Positions 46,146 to 54,442 of a stretch of DNA of 55,248 nucleotides are shown here, in pieces. How positions within the stretch are numbered: position 1 is the first letter of the stretch; every line of letters begins with the position of its first letter. The position numbers and the translations under genes were made by a program. Source of the stretch: Actinospica sp035712985 (GTDB taxonomy: Bacteria > Actinomycetota > Actinomycetes > Streptomycetales > Catenulisporaceae); the NCBI GenBank assembly GCA_035712985.1, contig DASTAE010000129.1:1-55248 (forward strand), in the 5' to 3' direction. The notes below the pieces were generated by a model. That model did not search any database, was not told where the DNA came from, and saw only the letters and a list, made by a program, of their open reading frames with translations.

Positions 46146-46676
46146 ATGAACGAGACGGTGCGGGACGCGTACGCGGAGCCGGGCGACGAGATGGACCCGG
46201 CGCTGCGGCTGTTCACGCTGGCGCTGCGCTCGCGGCTCACGGTCGCCGTGGCCGAGTCGCTGACCGGCGGCCGGGTCGCCGCCGCGATGACCGCCGTGCC
46301 GGGCGCCTCGGCCGTGCTGCGCGGCTCGGTGACCGCCTACGCCACCGACCTCAAGGCCCGGGTGCTCGGCGTGGACGCGGCGCTGCTGGACCGGGTCGGC
46401 GCCGTGGACGGCGAGGTGGCCCGGCAGATGGCCGACGGGGTGCGCAAGCTGTGCGGCGCCGACGTGGGGATCGCCACCACCGGCGTCGCGGGGCCGAGCG
46501 AGCAGGACGGCAAGGCGGTCGGCACCGTGTACGTCGCGGTGGTCGGCCCGCACCCGGAGGACGCCGAGGTGAGCCACGAGCGCTTCGCCGGGGACCGGGC
46601 CGAGATCCAGCGCCTGGCGACCCGGCTGGCCCTGTCCAGCGCGGTGGCCCATCTCACATCCTGGGCCGCGGGGTAA
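46146..46676 (+). CDS. cinA: CinA C-terminal-domain protein (nicotinamide mononucleotide deamidase-like)
   Basis: This 176-aa protein is the stand-alone CinA/PncC amidohydrolase domain. Landmarks are VAVAESLTGGRVAAAMTAVPGAS, a YATDLKARVLGV segment, and GIATTGVAGPSEQDGKAVGTVYVAV. PncC proteins deamidate NMN to NaMN in pyridine nucleotide recycling. The N-terminal molybdopterin-binding half of long CinA proteins is absent, which is common in actinobacteria. It is tightly linked to pgsA. The 417-base gap beyond it contains the clgR promoter region. Confidence 0.9.
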   Translation: MNETVRDAYAEPGDEMDPALRLFTLALRSRLTVAVAESLTGGRVAAAMTAVPGASAVLRGSVTAYATDLKARVLGVDAALLDRVGAVDGEVARQMADGVRKLCGADVGIATTGVAGPSEQDGKAVGTVYVAVVGPHPEDAEVSHERFAGDRAEIQRLATRLALSSAVAHLTSWAAG

Positions 46677-46806
46677 CGGCCGGACAAAAGATTCCCGGTC
46701 GGAAGCATGAACCGGTTCTGTCGGTGGCACGTCTTAGAGTGAGTGGTGTAGCAGACGCCGCAGTTGAACGCACCGTGCCGAGCACGGTGCGGACGAGGGA
46801 ATTTAG

Positions 46807-46835
46807 TTCGACGCTCGGCCGTTGCACGGTACGGT
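46807..46835 (+). promoter_or_regulatory. Candidate clgR promoter
   Basis: TTCGAC (46807-46812) and TACGGT (46830-46835) are separated by 17 bases. A second copy of GTACGGTGGCC occurs at 46940-46950 and could mark another -10. The leader to the clgR ATG would be about 250 bases from the first. No certain ClgR box was found. The rest of the 46677-47093 gap shows no gene. Confidence 0.4.
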
Positions 46836-47093
46836 GGCCCTCCCCGGCGAAGGGAAGGCGCCGCCGGAACCACGCGACGTCACCGGTGCGGTGCGGAAGA
46901 AAATTCCGGCCGACCCGGTGAATACCGGACCCGGAGCGGGTACGGTGGCCGCAAGCCGCTCCCAGTGACGCGGGGACGGCGGAGCGCGAACGGGCGCCGC
47001 TGAGGTGGCGTTCGGCGGGAGCCGGACGCGATCGAGGCCGGAATCCGCGGCCGAAGACCGACTACGAGTTCACGAGAGGGAGGGAGCGACGCC

Positions 47094-47708
47094 ATGATCC
47101 TGATCCGTCGCCTGCTCGGCGATGTGCTCCGGCGCAAGCGCCAGGACGAAGGGCGTACCCTGCGGCAGCTGGCCGCAGCGGCGAGGATCTCGCCCGGGTA
47201 CCTCTCCGAGATCGAGCGCGGCCAGAAGGAGCCGAGCTCCGAGCTGCTCGCGGCCATCTGCGACGCGCTCGAGGCACGTCTGTCCGACGTGCTGCGCGAA
47301 GTGTCCATCGAGCTCGCCGCGGCCGAACTCGCCGCCCAGCTCGAGTCCGAGCGCATCAACGCACCAGTGCCCACGGCCCGCGTGGGCGCCGGGGAGAAGT
47401 CCGCCGTCAAGAGCATGCCGCTGGCCAAGCCGGTGGCGCGCGGCGCGGTCCGCCCCGGGGCCCGTCCCGCGGCGCGTCCGGTCACCCGGCGCACGCCGGC
47501 CGCCGTCGGCGCCGTGTCCGGCACCCAGAACCTCGCGGTGGGCCAGGTACCCGTACCGACCCCCGCGGTGACCTCCGCCGCCCTGGCCCCGGCCGCCGTG
47601 CCGGCGTCCGCCCCGCACCTGGCGATGGGCTCGCCGAACCTGCTCGCCTACCCGGTCATCCTGCCGGGCGCGGGCACCAACGCGATCCCGCAGCTGGCCT
47701 ACCGCTGA
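47094..47708 (+). CDS. clgR: ClgR-like transcriptional activator of Clp protease genes
   Basis: ClgR is an XRE-family activator of clpP operons and related stress genes in actinobacteria. The 204-aa protein starts MILIRRLLGDVLRRKR, then RTLRQLAAAARISPGYLSEIERGQKEPSSELL, the highly conserved ClgR helix-turn-helix (about 8-65). The C-terminal half is Ala/Pro/Val-rich and poorly conserved. The start has GAGGGAGG upstream. The position after pgsA and cinA fits the known pgsA-clgR neighbourhood. A T-tailed terminator follows. Confidence 0.9.
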   Translation: MILIRRLLGDVLRRKRQDEGRTLRQLAAAARISPGYLSEIERGQKEPSSELLAAICDALEARLSDVLREVSIELAAAELAAQLESERINAPVPTARVGAGEKSAVKSMPLAKPVARGAVRPGARPAARPVTRRTPAAVGAVSGTQNLAVGQVPVPTPAVTSAALAPAAVPASAPHLAMGSPNLLAYPVILPGAGTNAIPQLAYR

Positions 47709-47751
47709 AGGCCCGGTAACCACGCAGACTCCGCCTCCGCACCGAAGCAGC

Positions 47752-47782
47752 CCCCGTCCCGCGCACCGCGGGGCGGGGTTTT
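47752..47782 (+). terminator. Intrinsic terminator after clgR
   Basis: A 12-bp GC stem with one G-U pair (arms 47752-47763 and 47767-47778) and a three-base loop is followed by TTTT (47779-47782), 44 bases after the clgR stop. Confidence 0.85.
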
Positions 47783-47868
47783 CGGCGTGATCGCGGCGAA
47801 AACAAAGTGCCCGGCGCCCGCGCGCCGTGCGACCATCGAATCAACACCACTCTTCGTGAAAGGCACAG

Positions 47869-49296
47869 ATGACCGACTCCCGTTATGAAGTCGATTCCGA
47901 GTACGAGATCCACGGCGAGGGGAACGACTACGACGGCGAGCAGTTCGACCGAGCCGATCGGGCCTCGCTCCGCCGGGTGGCCGGGCTGTCCACCGAGCTC
48001 CAGGACGTCACCGAGGTCGAATACCGTCAGCTGCGCCTGGAGCGCGTCGTCCTGGTGGGCGTGTGGACCTCCGGCACCGCCGCGGACGCGGACGCCTCGC
48101 TGCGCGAGCTCGCCGCGCTCGCCGAGACCGCCGGCTCCCAGGTGCTCGAGGGCGTGACCCAGCGCCGCGACCAGCCGGACGCCGCGACGTACATCGGCTC
48201 CGGCAAGGCCAAGGAGCTGCGCGACATCGTCGCCGAGACCGGCGCCGACACGGTGATCTGCGACGGGGAGCTGACCCCGGCCCAGCTGATCCACCTGGAG
48301 GACGTCGTCAAGGTCAAGGTGGTGGACCGCACCGCGCTGATCCTCGACATCTTCGCCCAGCACGCCAAGTCCCGCGAGGGAAAGGCGCAGGTCGCGCTCG
48401 CGCAGATGCAGTACATGCTGCCGCGGCTGCGCGGCTGGGGCGCCTCGCTCTCCCGGCAGATGGGCGGCGGCGGCACGGCCGGGGGCGGCGGCATCGCCAC
48501 CCGCGGTCCCGGTGAGACGAAGATCGAGCTGGACCGGCGGCGGATCCGCGAGAAGATGGCGAAGATGCGCCGGGAGATCGCGGACCTGGGCAAGGGCCGC
48601 GACGCCAAGCGGCTCGAGCGGCGGCGCAACGCCGTCCCGTCCGTGGCCATCGCCGGGTACACCAACGCCGGCAAGTCCTCGCTGCTCAACCGGGTCACCG
48701 GCGCCGGAGTGCTGGTGGAGGACGCGCTGTTCGCCACCCTGGACCCGACCGTGCGGCGCACCGAGACCGCGGGCGGCCGCGGCTACACCGTCGCGGACAC
48801 CGTCGGCTTCGTCCGGCACCTGCCGCACCTGCTCGTCGAGGCCTTCCGGTCCACGCTCGAGGAGGTGGCCGAGGCCGACCTGATCCTGCACGTGGTCGAC
48901 GCCTCGGACCCCGACCCCGAGGGCCAGTTGGCCGCGGTGCGCGAGGTGCTGGCCGAGATCGGCGCCGCGAAGGTCCCGGAGATCGTGGTCTTCAACAAGG
49001 CCGACGCCGCGGACCCGGACGTGATCGCCCGGCTGCTGCGCCGCGAGCCGCACTCCGTGGTGGTCTCCGCGCGCACCGGCGAGGGCATCGACAAGCTGCT
49101 GGCCGCCATCGAGGAGGACCTGCCGCGCCCCGCCTTCGAGGTGGACGCGGTCATCCCGTACGGCCGCGGCGACCTCATCTCGCGGATCCACGAGCACGGC
49201 GAACTGCTCAGCGAGACGCACCTGGAGACCGGCACCCGCGTACTGGCCCGGGTGGACGCCCCGCTCAAGGCCGCGCTCAGCGAATACCTGAGCTGA
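47869..49296 (+). CDS. hflX: Ribosome-associated GTPase HflX
   Basis: HflX binds the 50S subunit and rescues stalled or heat-damaged ribosomes. The 475-aa protein has an acidic N-terminal extension, then the HflX domain (ATYIGSGKAKEL, ILDIFAQHAKSREGKAQVAL, GPGETKIELDRRRI). The GTPase domain has G1 GYTNAGKSS (263-271), G3 DTVGF (310-314) and G4 NKAD (376-379). The ATG at 47869 is preceded by GAAAGG. It is flanked by the clgR terminator and, 109 bases downstream, the siderophore operon. It is probably monocistronic. Confidence 0.95.
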   Translation: MTDSRYEVDSEYEIHGEGNDYDGEQFDRADRASLRRVAGLSTELQDVTEVEYRQLRLERVVLVGVWTSGTAADADASLRELAALAETAGSQVLEGVTQRRDQPDAATYIGSGKAKELRDIVAETGADTVICDGELTPAQLIHLEDVVKVKVVDRTALILDIFAQHAKSREGKAQVALAQMQYMLPRLRGWGASLSRQMGGGGTAGGGGIATRGPGETKIELDRRRIREKMAKMRREIADLGKGRDAKRLERRRNAVPSVAIAGYTNAGKSSLLNRVTGAGVLVEDALFATLDPTVRRTETAGGRGYTVADTVGFVRHLPHLLVEAFRSTLEEVAEADLILHVVDASDPDPEGQLAAVREVLAEIGAAKVPEIVVFNKADAADPDVIARLLRREPHSVVVSARTGEGIDKLLAAIEEDLPRPAFEVDAVIPYGRGDLISRIHEHGELLSETHLETGTRVLARVDAPLKAALSEYLS

Positions 49297-49331
49297 GACG
49301 TCCAACTTCTCACTCACAGTAGTGAAACGGT

Positions 49332-49368
49332 TTGACGCGGTCACCGAGCCTGGGTAAGGCTTGCCTCA
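49332..49368 (+). promoter_or_regulatory. Siderophore-operon promoter with an IdeR/DmdR-type iron box
   Basis: TTGACG (49332-49337) and TAAGGC (49355-49360), 17 bases apart, form a good promoter. A 19-base iron box (49350-49368, core GGTAAGGCTTGCCTCA) matches 13 of 19 positions of the actinobacterial consensus TTAGGTTAGGCTAACCTAA and covers the -10. Repression by an IdeR/DmdR1-type Fe(II) regulator is therefore expected. Confidence 0.8.
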
Positions 49369-49405
49369 CAACGATCTTCTGATGAGACGTCAGTGAGGCG
49401 GGACC

Positions 49406-50764
49406 GTGAGCGTCGACGAGCTGTGCGATCCCCGGGCCGTGCTGTCCAGGCAGGCGGCCCGGGAATCGTCGGCGCGCAGCTACGCCCGCCACCTGCCGGT
49501 CGTCCCGGTGCGGGCCGAGGGCATGACCGTGCACGGCGCGGACGGCCGCTCCTACCTGGACTGCCTCTCCGGCGCCGGCTCGCTCGCCCTCGGCCATAAC
49601 CACCCGGTGGTCGTCGAGGCGGTGCGCGGGGTGCTCGACCAGGGCGCGCCGATGCACGTGCTCGACCTGGCCACGCCGATCAAGGACGCGTTCACCGAGA
49701 CCCTCTTCGGCCTGCTGCCGGGCGAGCTGGCCGCCGACGCGAAGATCCACTTCTGCGGCCCCAGCGGCGCCGACGCCGTGGAGGCCGCGCTCAAGCTGGC
49801 CCGCACCGCCACCGGCCGCTCCGGCCTCGTCGCGTTCACCGGCGCGTACCACGGGATGACGGCCGCGGCCCTCGCGGCGACCGGCTCCGTCGCGGCGCGC
49901 ACTCCGGCGCGGGTGCCGGACGCGGGGGTGACCCGGCTGCCCTTCCCGCAGGACTACCGCTGCCCCTACGGCGTCGGCGGCATCGCGGGGGAGCGGATCG
50001 CGGTGGAGCACGCGCGCCGGCTCTTCGACGACCCTGGCAGCGGCATGACCCCGCCCGCCGCCGTGATCGTCGAGCCGGTGCAGGGCGAGGGCGGCGTGAT
50101 CCCGGCGCCGGACGGCTGGCTGCGCTCGCTCTCCACGCTCGCCGCCGAGCACGGCATGCCGCTGATCGCCGACGAGGTGCAGACCGGCCTCGGGCGCACC
50201 GGCGAGCTGTGGGGCGTGGACCACGCCGGGGTCGTGCCGGACATGATGGTGCTGTCCAAGGCGATCGGCGGCGGCCTGCCGCTCGCGGTGATCGTCTACC
50301 GGCCGGAGTACGACGTCTGGGACGAGGGCGCGCACACCGGCACCTTCCGCGGCCACCAGCTCGCGATGGCCGCGGGCACCGCGACCATGCGCTTCGTCGC
50401 CGAGCACAGCCTGGCCGAGCGCAGCCGCAAACTCGGCGACCGGCTGCGCGCCGAGTTCGTGGAGGCGGCGGCCGAGCTGCCCGCGATCGGCGACGTGCGC
50501 GGCCGTGGCCTGATGCTCGGCCTCGACCTGGTCGATCCGGACGCGGGCCCCGACGCGCTCGGCGCCCGCCCCGCCGCCCCCGGCCTGGCCCGCCGGGTGC
50601 GCGCCGAGGCGCTCGAGCGCGGCCTGATCGTCGAGCTCGGCGGCCGGCACGGCGCGGTGCTCCGGCTGCTGCCCCCGCTGGTCATGACCGAGCTCGAGGC
50701 CGAGCAGGTCCGCGACCTGGTGCTCGACTCCATCGCGGCCGCGAGCGCGGACCGGCGCCCATGA
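49406..50764 (+). CDS. Diaminobutyrate-2-oxoglutarate aminotransferase (RhbA-like)
   Basis: This enzyme forms L-2,4-diaminobutyrate from aspartate semialdehyde and glutamate. The 452-aa class III aminotransferase has the family landmarks GAGSLALGHNHPVV, FCGPSGADAVEAALKLART, AYHGMTAAALAATG and DEVQTGLGRTGELW. The PLP lysine is Lys285 in LSKAIGGGLPLAV. The GTG at 49406 lies behind GAGGCGGGA. It is the first gene of the operon, 37 bases after the iron box, and overlaps the decarboxylase by four bases. That pairing points to 1,3-diaminopropane rather than ectoine. Confidence 0.9.
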   Translation: MSVDELCDPRAVLSRQAARESSARSYARHLPVVPVRAEGMTVHGADGRSYLDCLSGAGSLALGHNHPVVVEAVRGVLDQGAPMHVLDLATPIKDAFTETLFGLLPGELAADAKIHFCGPSGADAVEAALKLARTATGRSGLVAFTGAYHGMTAAALAATGSVAARTPARVPDAGVTRLPFPQDYRCPYGVGGIAGERIAVEHARRLFDDPGSGMTPPAAVIVEPVQGEGGVIPAPDGWLRSLSTLAAEHGMPLIADEVQTGLGRTGELWGVDHAGVVPDMMVLSKAIGGGLPLAVIVYRPEYDVWDEGAHTGTFRGHQLAMAAGTATMRFVAEHSLAERSRKLGDRLRAEFVEAAAELPAIGDVRGRGLMLGLDLVDPDAGPDALGARPAAPGLARRVRAEALERGLIVELGGRHGAVLRLLPPLVMTELEAEQVRDLVLDSIAAASADRRP

Positions 50765-52155
50765 CGCCCGCGGGCGGCGGCCCGCTCCCGGCAGGCGGTC
50801 CCGCGGCGATCGAGGCCGAGGTGCGCGCCGCGTTCACGCCGGTGCTGCCGCCGACCGGCCTCGGCGCCCGTTCGCTCGACGCGCTGATCGGCTACCTGCC
50901 GACGCACACCGTCCGTCCCGCGCATCCGTTCGCGGCCGCGCACCTGCACTGCCCGCCGGACCCGGTCGCCGTCGAGGCGGACCAGCTCGTCGCCGCGCTC
51001 AATCCCTCGCAGGACTCGTGGGACCAGAGCGCGGCCGCTTCCGTCATCGAAGCCTGCGTGCTGGACGAGTTCAGCGCCCTGGCCTTCGGCGCGCGCGGCG
51101 CCGGCTCGGTGACCTCGGGAGGCACCGAGTCCAACCACCTCGCCCTGCTGCTCGCGCGCGACACCGCCCTCTCCCGGGCCTTCGCGGTGGACGCGGCCGA
51201 GTCGGGCATCCCGGCCGCCGCGGCGGGGCGGCTGCGCATCCTGACCTCGTCCGTCGCGCACTTCTCCGTCGCGCGGGCCGCCGCGCAGCTCGGCCTCGGC
51301 GAGCAGGCCGTCGTCTCCGTCGCGGTGCGCGAGGACCACCGGCTCGATCCCGTCGAGCTCGCGCAGGCGGCGCGCTGGATCGCGGCCGACGGGGACACCC
51401 TGATCGCCGTCGTGGCGACGGCCGGGACCACCGACGCCGGGGCGATCGACCCGCTCACCGAGTGCGCCGCCGTGGCCCGCGAGCACCACGCCTGGTTCCA
51501 CGTGGACGCCGCGTACGGCGGGGGGCTGCTGCTCTCGAACGTGCGCCGCCCGATGCTCGCCGGGCTCGAACTCGCCGACTCCGCGAGCGTGGACCTGCAC
51601 AAGCTCGGCTGGCAGCCGATCCCGGCCGGACTGCTGCTCACCCGCGATCCGCTGGCCCTGTCGCCGATCTCACGCCGCGTCGCCTACCTCTCCGACCTCG
51701 ACGACGAGGCGGCCGGATACCCGAACCTGCTCGGCCGCTCGCTGCGCACCACCCGCCGCCCCGACGCCGTGAAGATCCTCGCCGCCTCCCGGCACCACGG
51801 CCTCGACGGCTACACCCGGATGATCGAGAGCTGCTTCGCGCAGACCGCGCACGTCGCCGCCGCGATCGGGGCGCGGCCCGAGTTCGAGCTCGCGCTGCCG
51901 CCCGCGCTGACCACGGTCCTGTTCCGCTACCGCGCCGAGCACCGCGACCCCGACCAGGTGAACGCCGAGGCCAGGCGTCGGCTGCTGGCCGAGGGCCGGG
52001 CCGTGGTCGGCCGGACCGCGCTGCCCGGCGGCGGCCCGGGCTCGCTGCGCCTGAAGCTCACGCTGCTGCGCCCGGAGACGACGTTCGCCGAACTCGACGC
52101 GCTGCTCGATCTCGTCGCCGAGGCCGCCCACGCCTGCGACGCGCCGAGCAGCTGA
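50761..52155 (+). CDS. PLP-dependent L-2,4-diaminobutyrate decarboxylase (RhbB-like)
   Basis: The 464-aa group II decarboxylase removes the carboxyl of diaminobutyrate to give 1,3-diaminopropane. Motifs include SVTSGGTESNHLALLLAR, TAGTTDAGAIDPL, HVDAAYGGGLLLS and the PLP lysine Lys281 in VDLHKLGWQP. Substrate choice between diaminobutyrate, lysine and ornithine is inferred from the adjoining aminotransferase, since DesA-type lysine decarboxylases look similar. Start ATG 50761 overlaps the aminotransferase stop. The IucA/IucC gene follows 35 bases later. Confidence 0.87.
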   Translation: MTPAGGGPLPAGGPAAIEAEVRAAFTPVLPPTGLGARSLDALIGYLPTHTVRPAHPFAAAHLHCPPDPVAVEADQLVAALNPSQDSWDQSAAASVIEACVLDEFSALAFGARGAGSVTSGGTESNHLALLLARDTALSRAFAVDAAESGIPAAAAGRLRILTSSVAHFSVARAAAQLGLGEQAVVSVAVREDHRLDPVELAQAARWIAADGDTLIAVVATAGTTDAGAIDPLTECAAVAREHHAWFHVDAAYGGGLLLSNVRRPMLAGLELADSASVDLHKLGWQPIPAGLLLTRDPLALSPISRRVAYLSDLDDEAAGYPNLLGRSLRTTRRPDAVKILAASRHHGLDGYTRMIESCFAQTAHVAAAIGARPEFELALPPALTTVLFRYRAEHRDPDQVNAEARRRLLAEGRAVVGRTALPGGGPGSLRLKLTLLRPETTFAELDALLDLVAEAAHACDAPSS

Positions 52156-52190
52156 ACCCACCGCCCGAGACCGAGCCGAGGAAACCGCCC

Positions 52191-53903
52191 GTGACCACAG
52201 CCGTGCAGCAGCAGCCGCATCCGAATCCCGCCGCCGAGATCTCGGACGCCGCCGCGCGCCTCGCCGTGGAGAGCCTGCTGCGCTGCTGGGTCCGCGAGCA
52301 CGGCGTGCCCCGACCGGCCGCCGCCGACCTGGTGCTGGAGATCGGCCCGGCCACCGTGACCGTCCCGGTCAGGTACTGGTCCGCGACCGGCTGGCACCGC
52401 TTCGGCCGGGCGCACACGGACGAGGGCCCGATCAGCCCGCACGAGCTGGCCCGGCTGATGGGCACGGCCACCGCCGAGCCGGTCGCGGCGGCCGAGCTGG
52501 CCGGCCGGACCCGCGAGTCGGCGCAGCGGATCGCCGCGCACCTCGCCGACCGCGCCGCCAACCCGGAGTTCCCGGACCCGGAGAGCACCGGGATCCAGAC
52601 CACGCCCTTCCTCGCCGCCGAGCAGGCGCTGCTCGCCGGGCACCCGCTGCACCCGACCCCGAAGAGCCGCGACAACCTGACCGAGACCGCGTACAGCCCC
52701 GAGCTGCGCGGCGGCTTCCAGCTCGAGTGGTTCAGCGTGGACGAGTCGCTGGTCGCCGAGGACAGCGAGCTCGGCCCGACCGCGCACGACCTGTGCACCT
52801 TCCTCAGCGGAATGCTCCCGGACGACGGCATGCTCGTCCCCGCGCATCCGTGGCAGGCCGCCGACCTGCTGCGCCGCCCGGCCGTGCAGCAGCTGGTCGA
52901 GGCGGGGAAGATCCGGCACCGCGGCAAGGCCGGCGCGCGCTGGTTCGCCACGTCCTCCCTGCGCACGGTCTACCGGCCGGACGTGCCGGTGATGCTGAAG
53001 CTGTCGCTGGGCCTGAACATCACCAACTCCAGGCGCGAGAACCTGCGCACGGAGCTGCTGCGCGGCATCGAGGCGCACCGCCTGTTCGCGGGCGCGGCCG
53101 GGACGAGGCTGCTGGCCGCGCACCCGAACTTCCGCATGCTCACCGACGCCGGCTACCTGGCCGTGGACGGCGTGCAGGGCCTCGACGTCTCGCTGCGCCA
53201 CTCGCCCTTCCGGCCGGTCGACTACGTGTACTGCGTCGCCGCGCTCACCGACCTCGGCCGCGGCGCGATCTCCACGGACGGCGGCGCGAACGAGCTCGCC
53301 GCGCACGTCAAGGGACTGGCCGCGGCGACCGGCCGACCGGCCCGCGCCGTCGCCGCGGAGTGGTTCGGCCGCTACGTGGCCCACCTGATCGTGCCGATGC
53401 TGTGGATGGACGCCGAACTCGGCGTCACGCTCGAGGGGCACCAGCAGAACACGCTGATCCAGCTCGACGAGCAGGGCTACCCGGGCGCCGGCTGGTACCG
53501 CGACAACCAAGGGTTCTACTACCGCGAGTCACGCATCGAGGAGCTCGCCGAGCTGGCCGGCGAACCGGAGCTCGGCAAGGTCAGCTCGACGATCGTGCCC
53601 GACGACGTCGTGACCGAGCGGCTGCTCTACTACGTCGGCATCAACAACCTGTTCGGCGTCGTCGGCGCGCTCGGCTGCGCGGGCCTGGCCGAGGAGCGCG
53701 ACCTGCTCGCCGTCGCCCGGGAGCAGCTCGCCGAGCTGCGCGGGCACCGCGCGACCGAACTGCTGCTGAGCGCGAGCACGCTGCGCTGCAAGGCGAACCT
53801 GCTCACCCGCGCCGCCGGTCTGGACGAGCTGGTCGGCGAGCTGGCCACCCAGTCGGTGTACGTGGAGATCCCCAATCCCTGCGCGACGACCGGAGGGTCC
53901 TGA
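52191..53903 (+). CDS. IucA/IucC-family NRPS-independent siderophore synthetase (RhbC-like)
   Basis: This 570-aa synthetase adenylates a carboxylate, probably citrate, and condenses it with the hydroxamate amine. Family motifs are GHPLHPTPKSR (150-160, nucleotide and phosphate contacts), VPAHPWQ, MLKLSLGLNITNSRREN, EGHQQNTL and YYVGINNLFGVV. The GTG start at 52191 is preceded by GAGGAAA. The C-terminus overlaps the acetyltransferase start. Type A, B or C specificity cannot be fixed by eye. By analogy with rhb, a second synthetase may lie beyond the right edge. Confidence 0.92.
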   Translation: MTTAVQQQPHPNPAAEISDAAARLAVESLLRCWVREHGVPRPAAADLVLEIGPATVTVPVRYWSATGWHRFGRAHTDEGPISPHELARLMGTATAEPVAAAELAGRTRESAQRIAAHLADRAANPEFPDPESTGIQTTPFLAAEQALLAGHPLHPTPKSRDNLTETAYSPELRGGFQLEWFSVDESLVAEDSELGPTAHDLCTFLSGMLPDDGMLVPAHPWQAADLLRRPAVQQLVEAGKIRHRGKAGARWFATSSLRTVYRPDVPVMLKLSLGLNITNSRRENLRTELLRGIEAHRLFAGAAGTRLLAAHPNFRMLTDAGYLAVDGVQGLDVSLRHSPFRPVDYVYCVAALTDLGRGAISTDGGANELAAHVKGLAAATGRPARAVAAEWFGRYVAHLIVPMLWMDAELGVTLEGHQQNTLIQLDEQGYPGAGWYRDNQGFYYRESRIEELAELAGEPELGKVSSTIVPDDVVTERLLYYVGINNLFGVVGALGCAGLAEERDLLAVAREQLAELRGHRATELLLSASTLRCKANLLTRAAGLDELVGELATQSVYVEIPNPCATTGGS

Positions 53904-54442
53904 TGACCGCGACCATGCTGTGGTTCGACCTGCCCACCCCGGCCGGGCGGTTCACGCTCACGCCGGTGAAGATCGACCGCGACCTGCCGCAGATCCAGAG
54001 CTGGATGAACGACCCGGACGTCGCCCGGTACTGGAACCTGGACGGCCCGCCCGAGCGCACGGCCGAGCACGTGCGCGCGCAACTGGAGCTGGCGCACAGC
54101 CAGCCGCTGCTCGCGCGGCTGTCCGGCCGGGCGATCGGCTACTGGGAGCTGTATCAGGCGGCTGAGGACCCGCTCGCGTCGTCCTACGCCGCCGAGCCCG
54201 ACGACCTGGGCGTCCACCTGCTGATCGGCGAGGGCGACTGCCGCGGGATCGGCCTCGGCACGGTGCTGCTGCGCGCCTTCGCCGACGCCGTGCAGCGGGA
54301 GACGCCGCGCCGCCTGGTCGCCGAGCCCGACGCGCGCAACATCCCCTCCGTCCGCGCGTTCACCGCCGCCGGATTCACCGCCGCGGCGACGCTCGACCTG
54401 CCCGGCAAGCGCGCGACCCTGATGATCAGGGAGACGGCTTGA
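53903..54442 (+). CDS. GNAT acyltransferase for siderophore hydroxylamine (RhbD/IucB-like)
   Basis: This 179-aa GNAT protein is of the siderophore acyltransferase type. It has QSWMNDPDVARYWNLDGP, GYWELYQAAEDPL, and the acyl-CoA site CRGIGLGTVLLRAF followed by EPDARNIPSVRAFTAAGF. It should acylate the N-hydroxylated diaminopropane to a hydroxamate; acetyl-CoA is the likely donor but is not proven by sequence. ATG 53903 overlaps the preceding stop (TGATG), and its own stop overlaps the monooxygenase start, so the operon is tightly coupled. Confidence 0.88.
   Translation: MTATMLWFDLPTPAGRFTLTPVKIDRDLPQIQSWMNDPDVARYWNLDGPPERTAEHVRAQLELAHSQPLLARLSGRAIGYWELYQAAEDPLASSYAAEPDDLGVHLLIGEGDCRGIGLGTVLLRAFADAVQRETPRRLVAEPDARNIPSVRAFTAAGFTAAATLDLPGKRATLMIRETA

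Noticed and set aside
46764..47003. A 79-codon frame in the clgR upstream region
   Set aside because: Arg/Gly-rich translation, no ribosome site, and it crosses the putative promoters.
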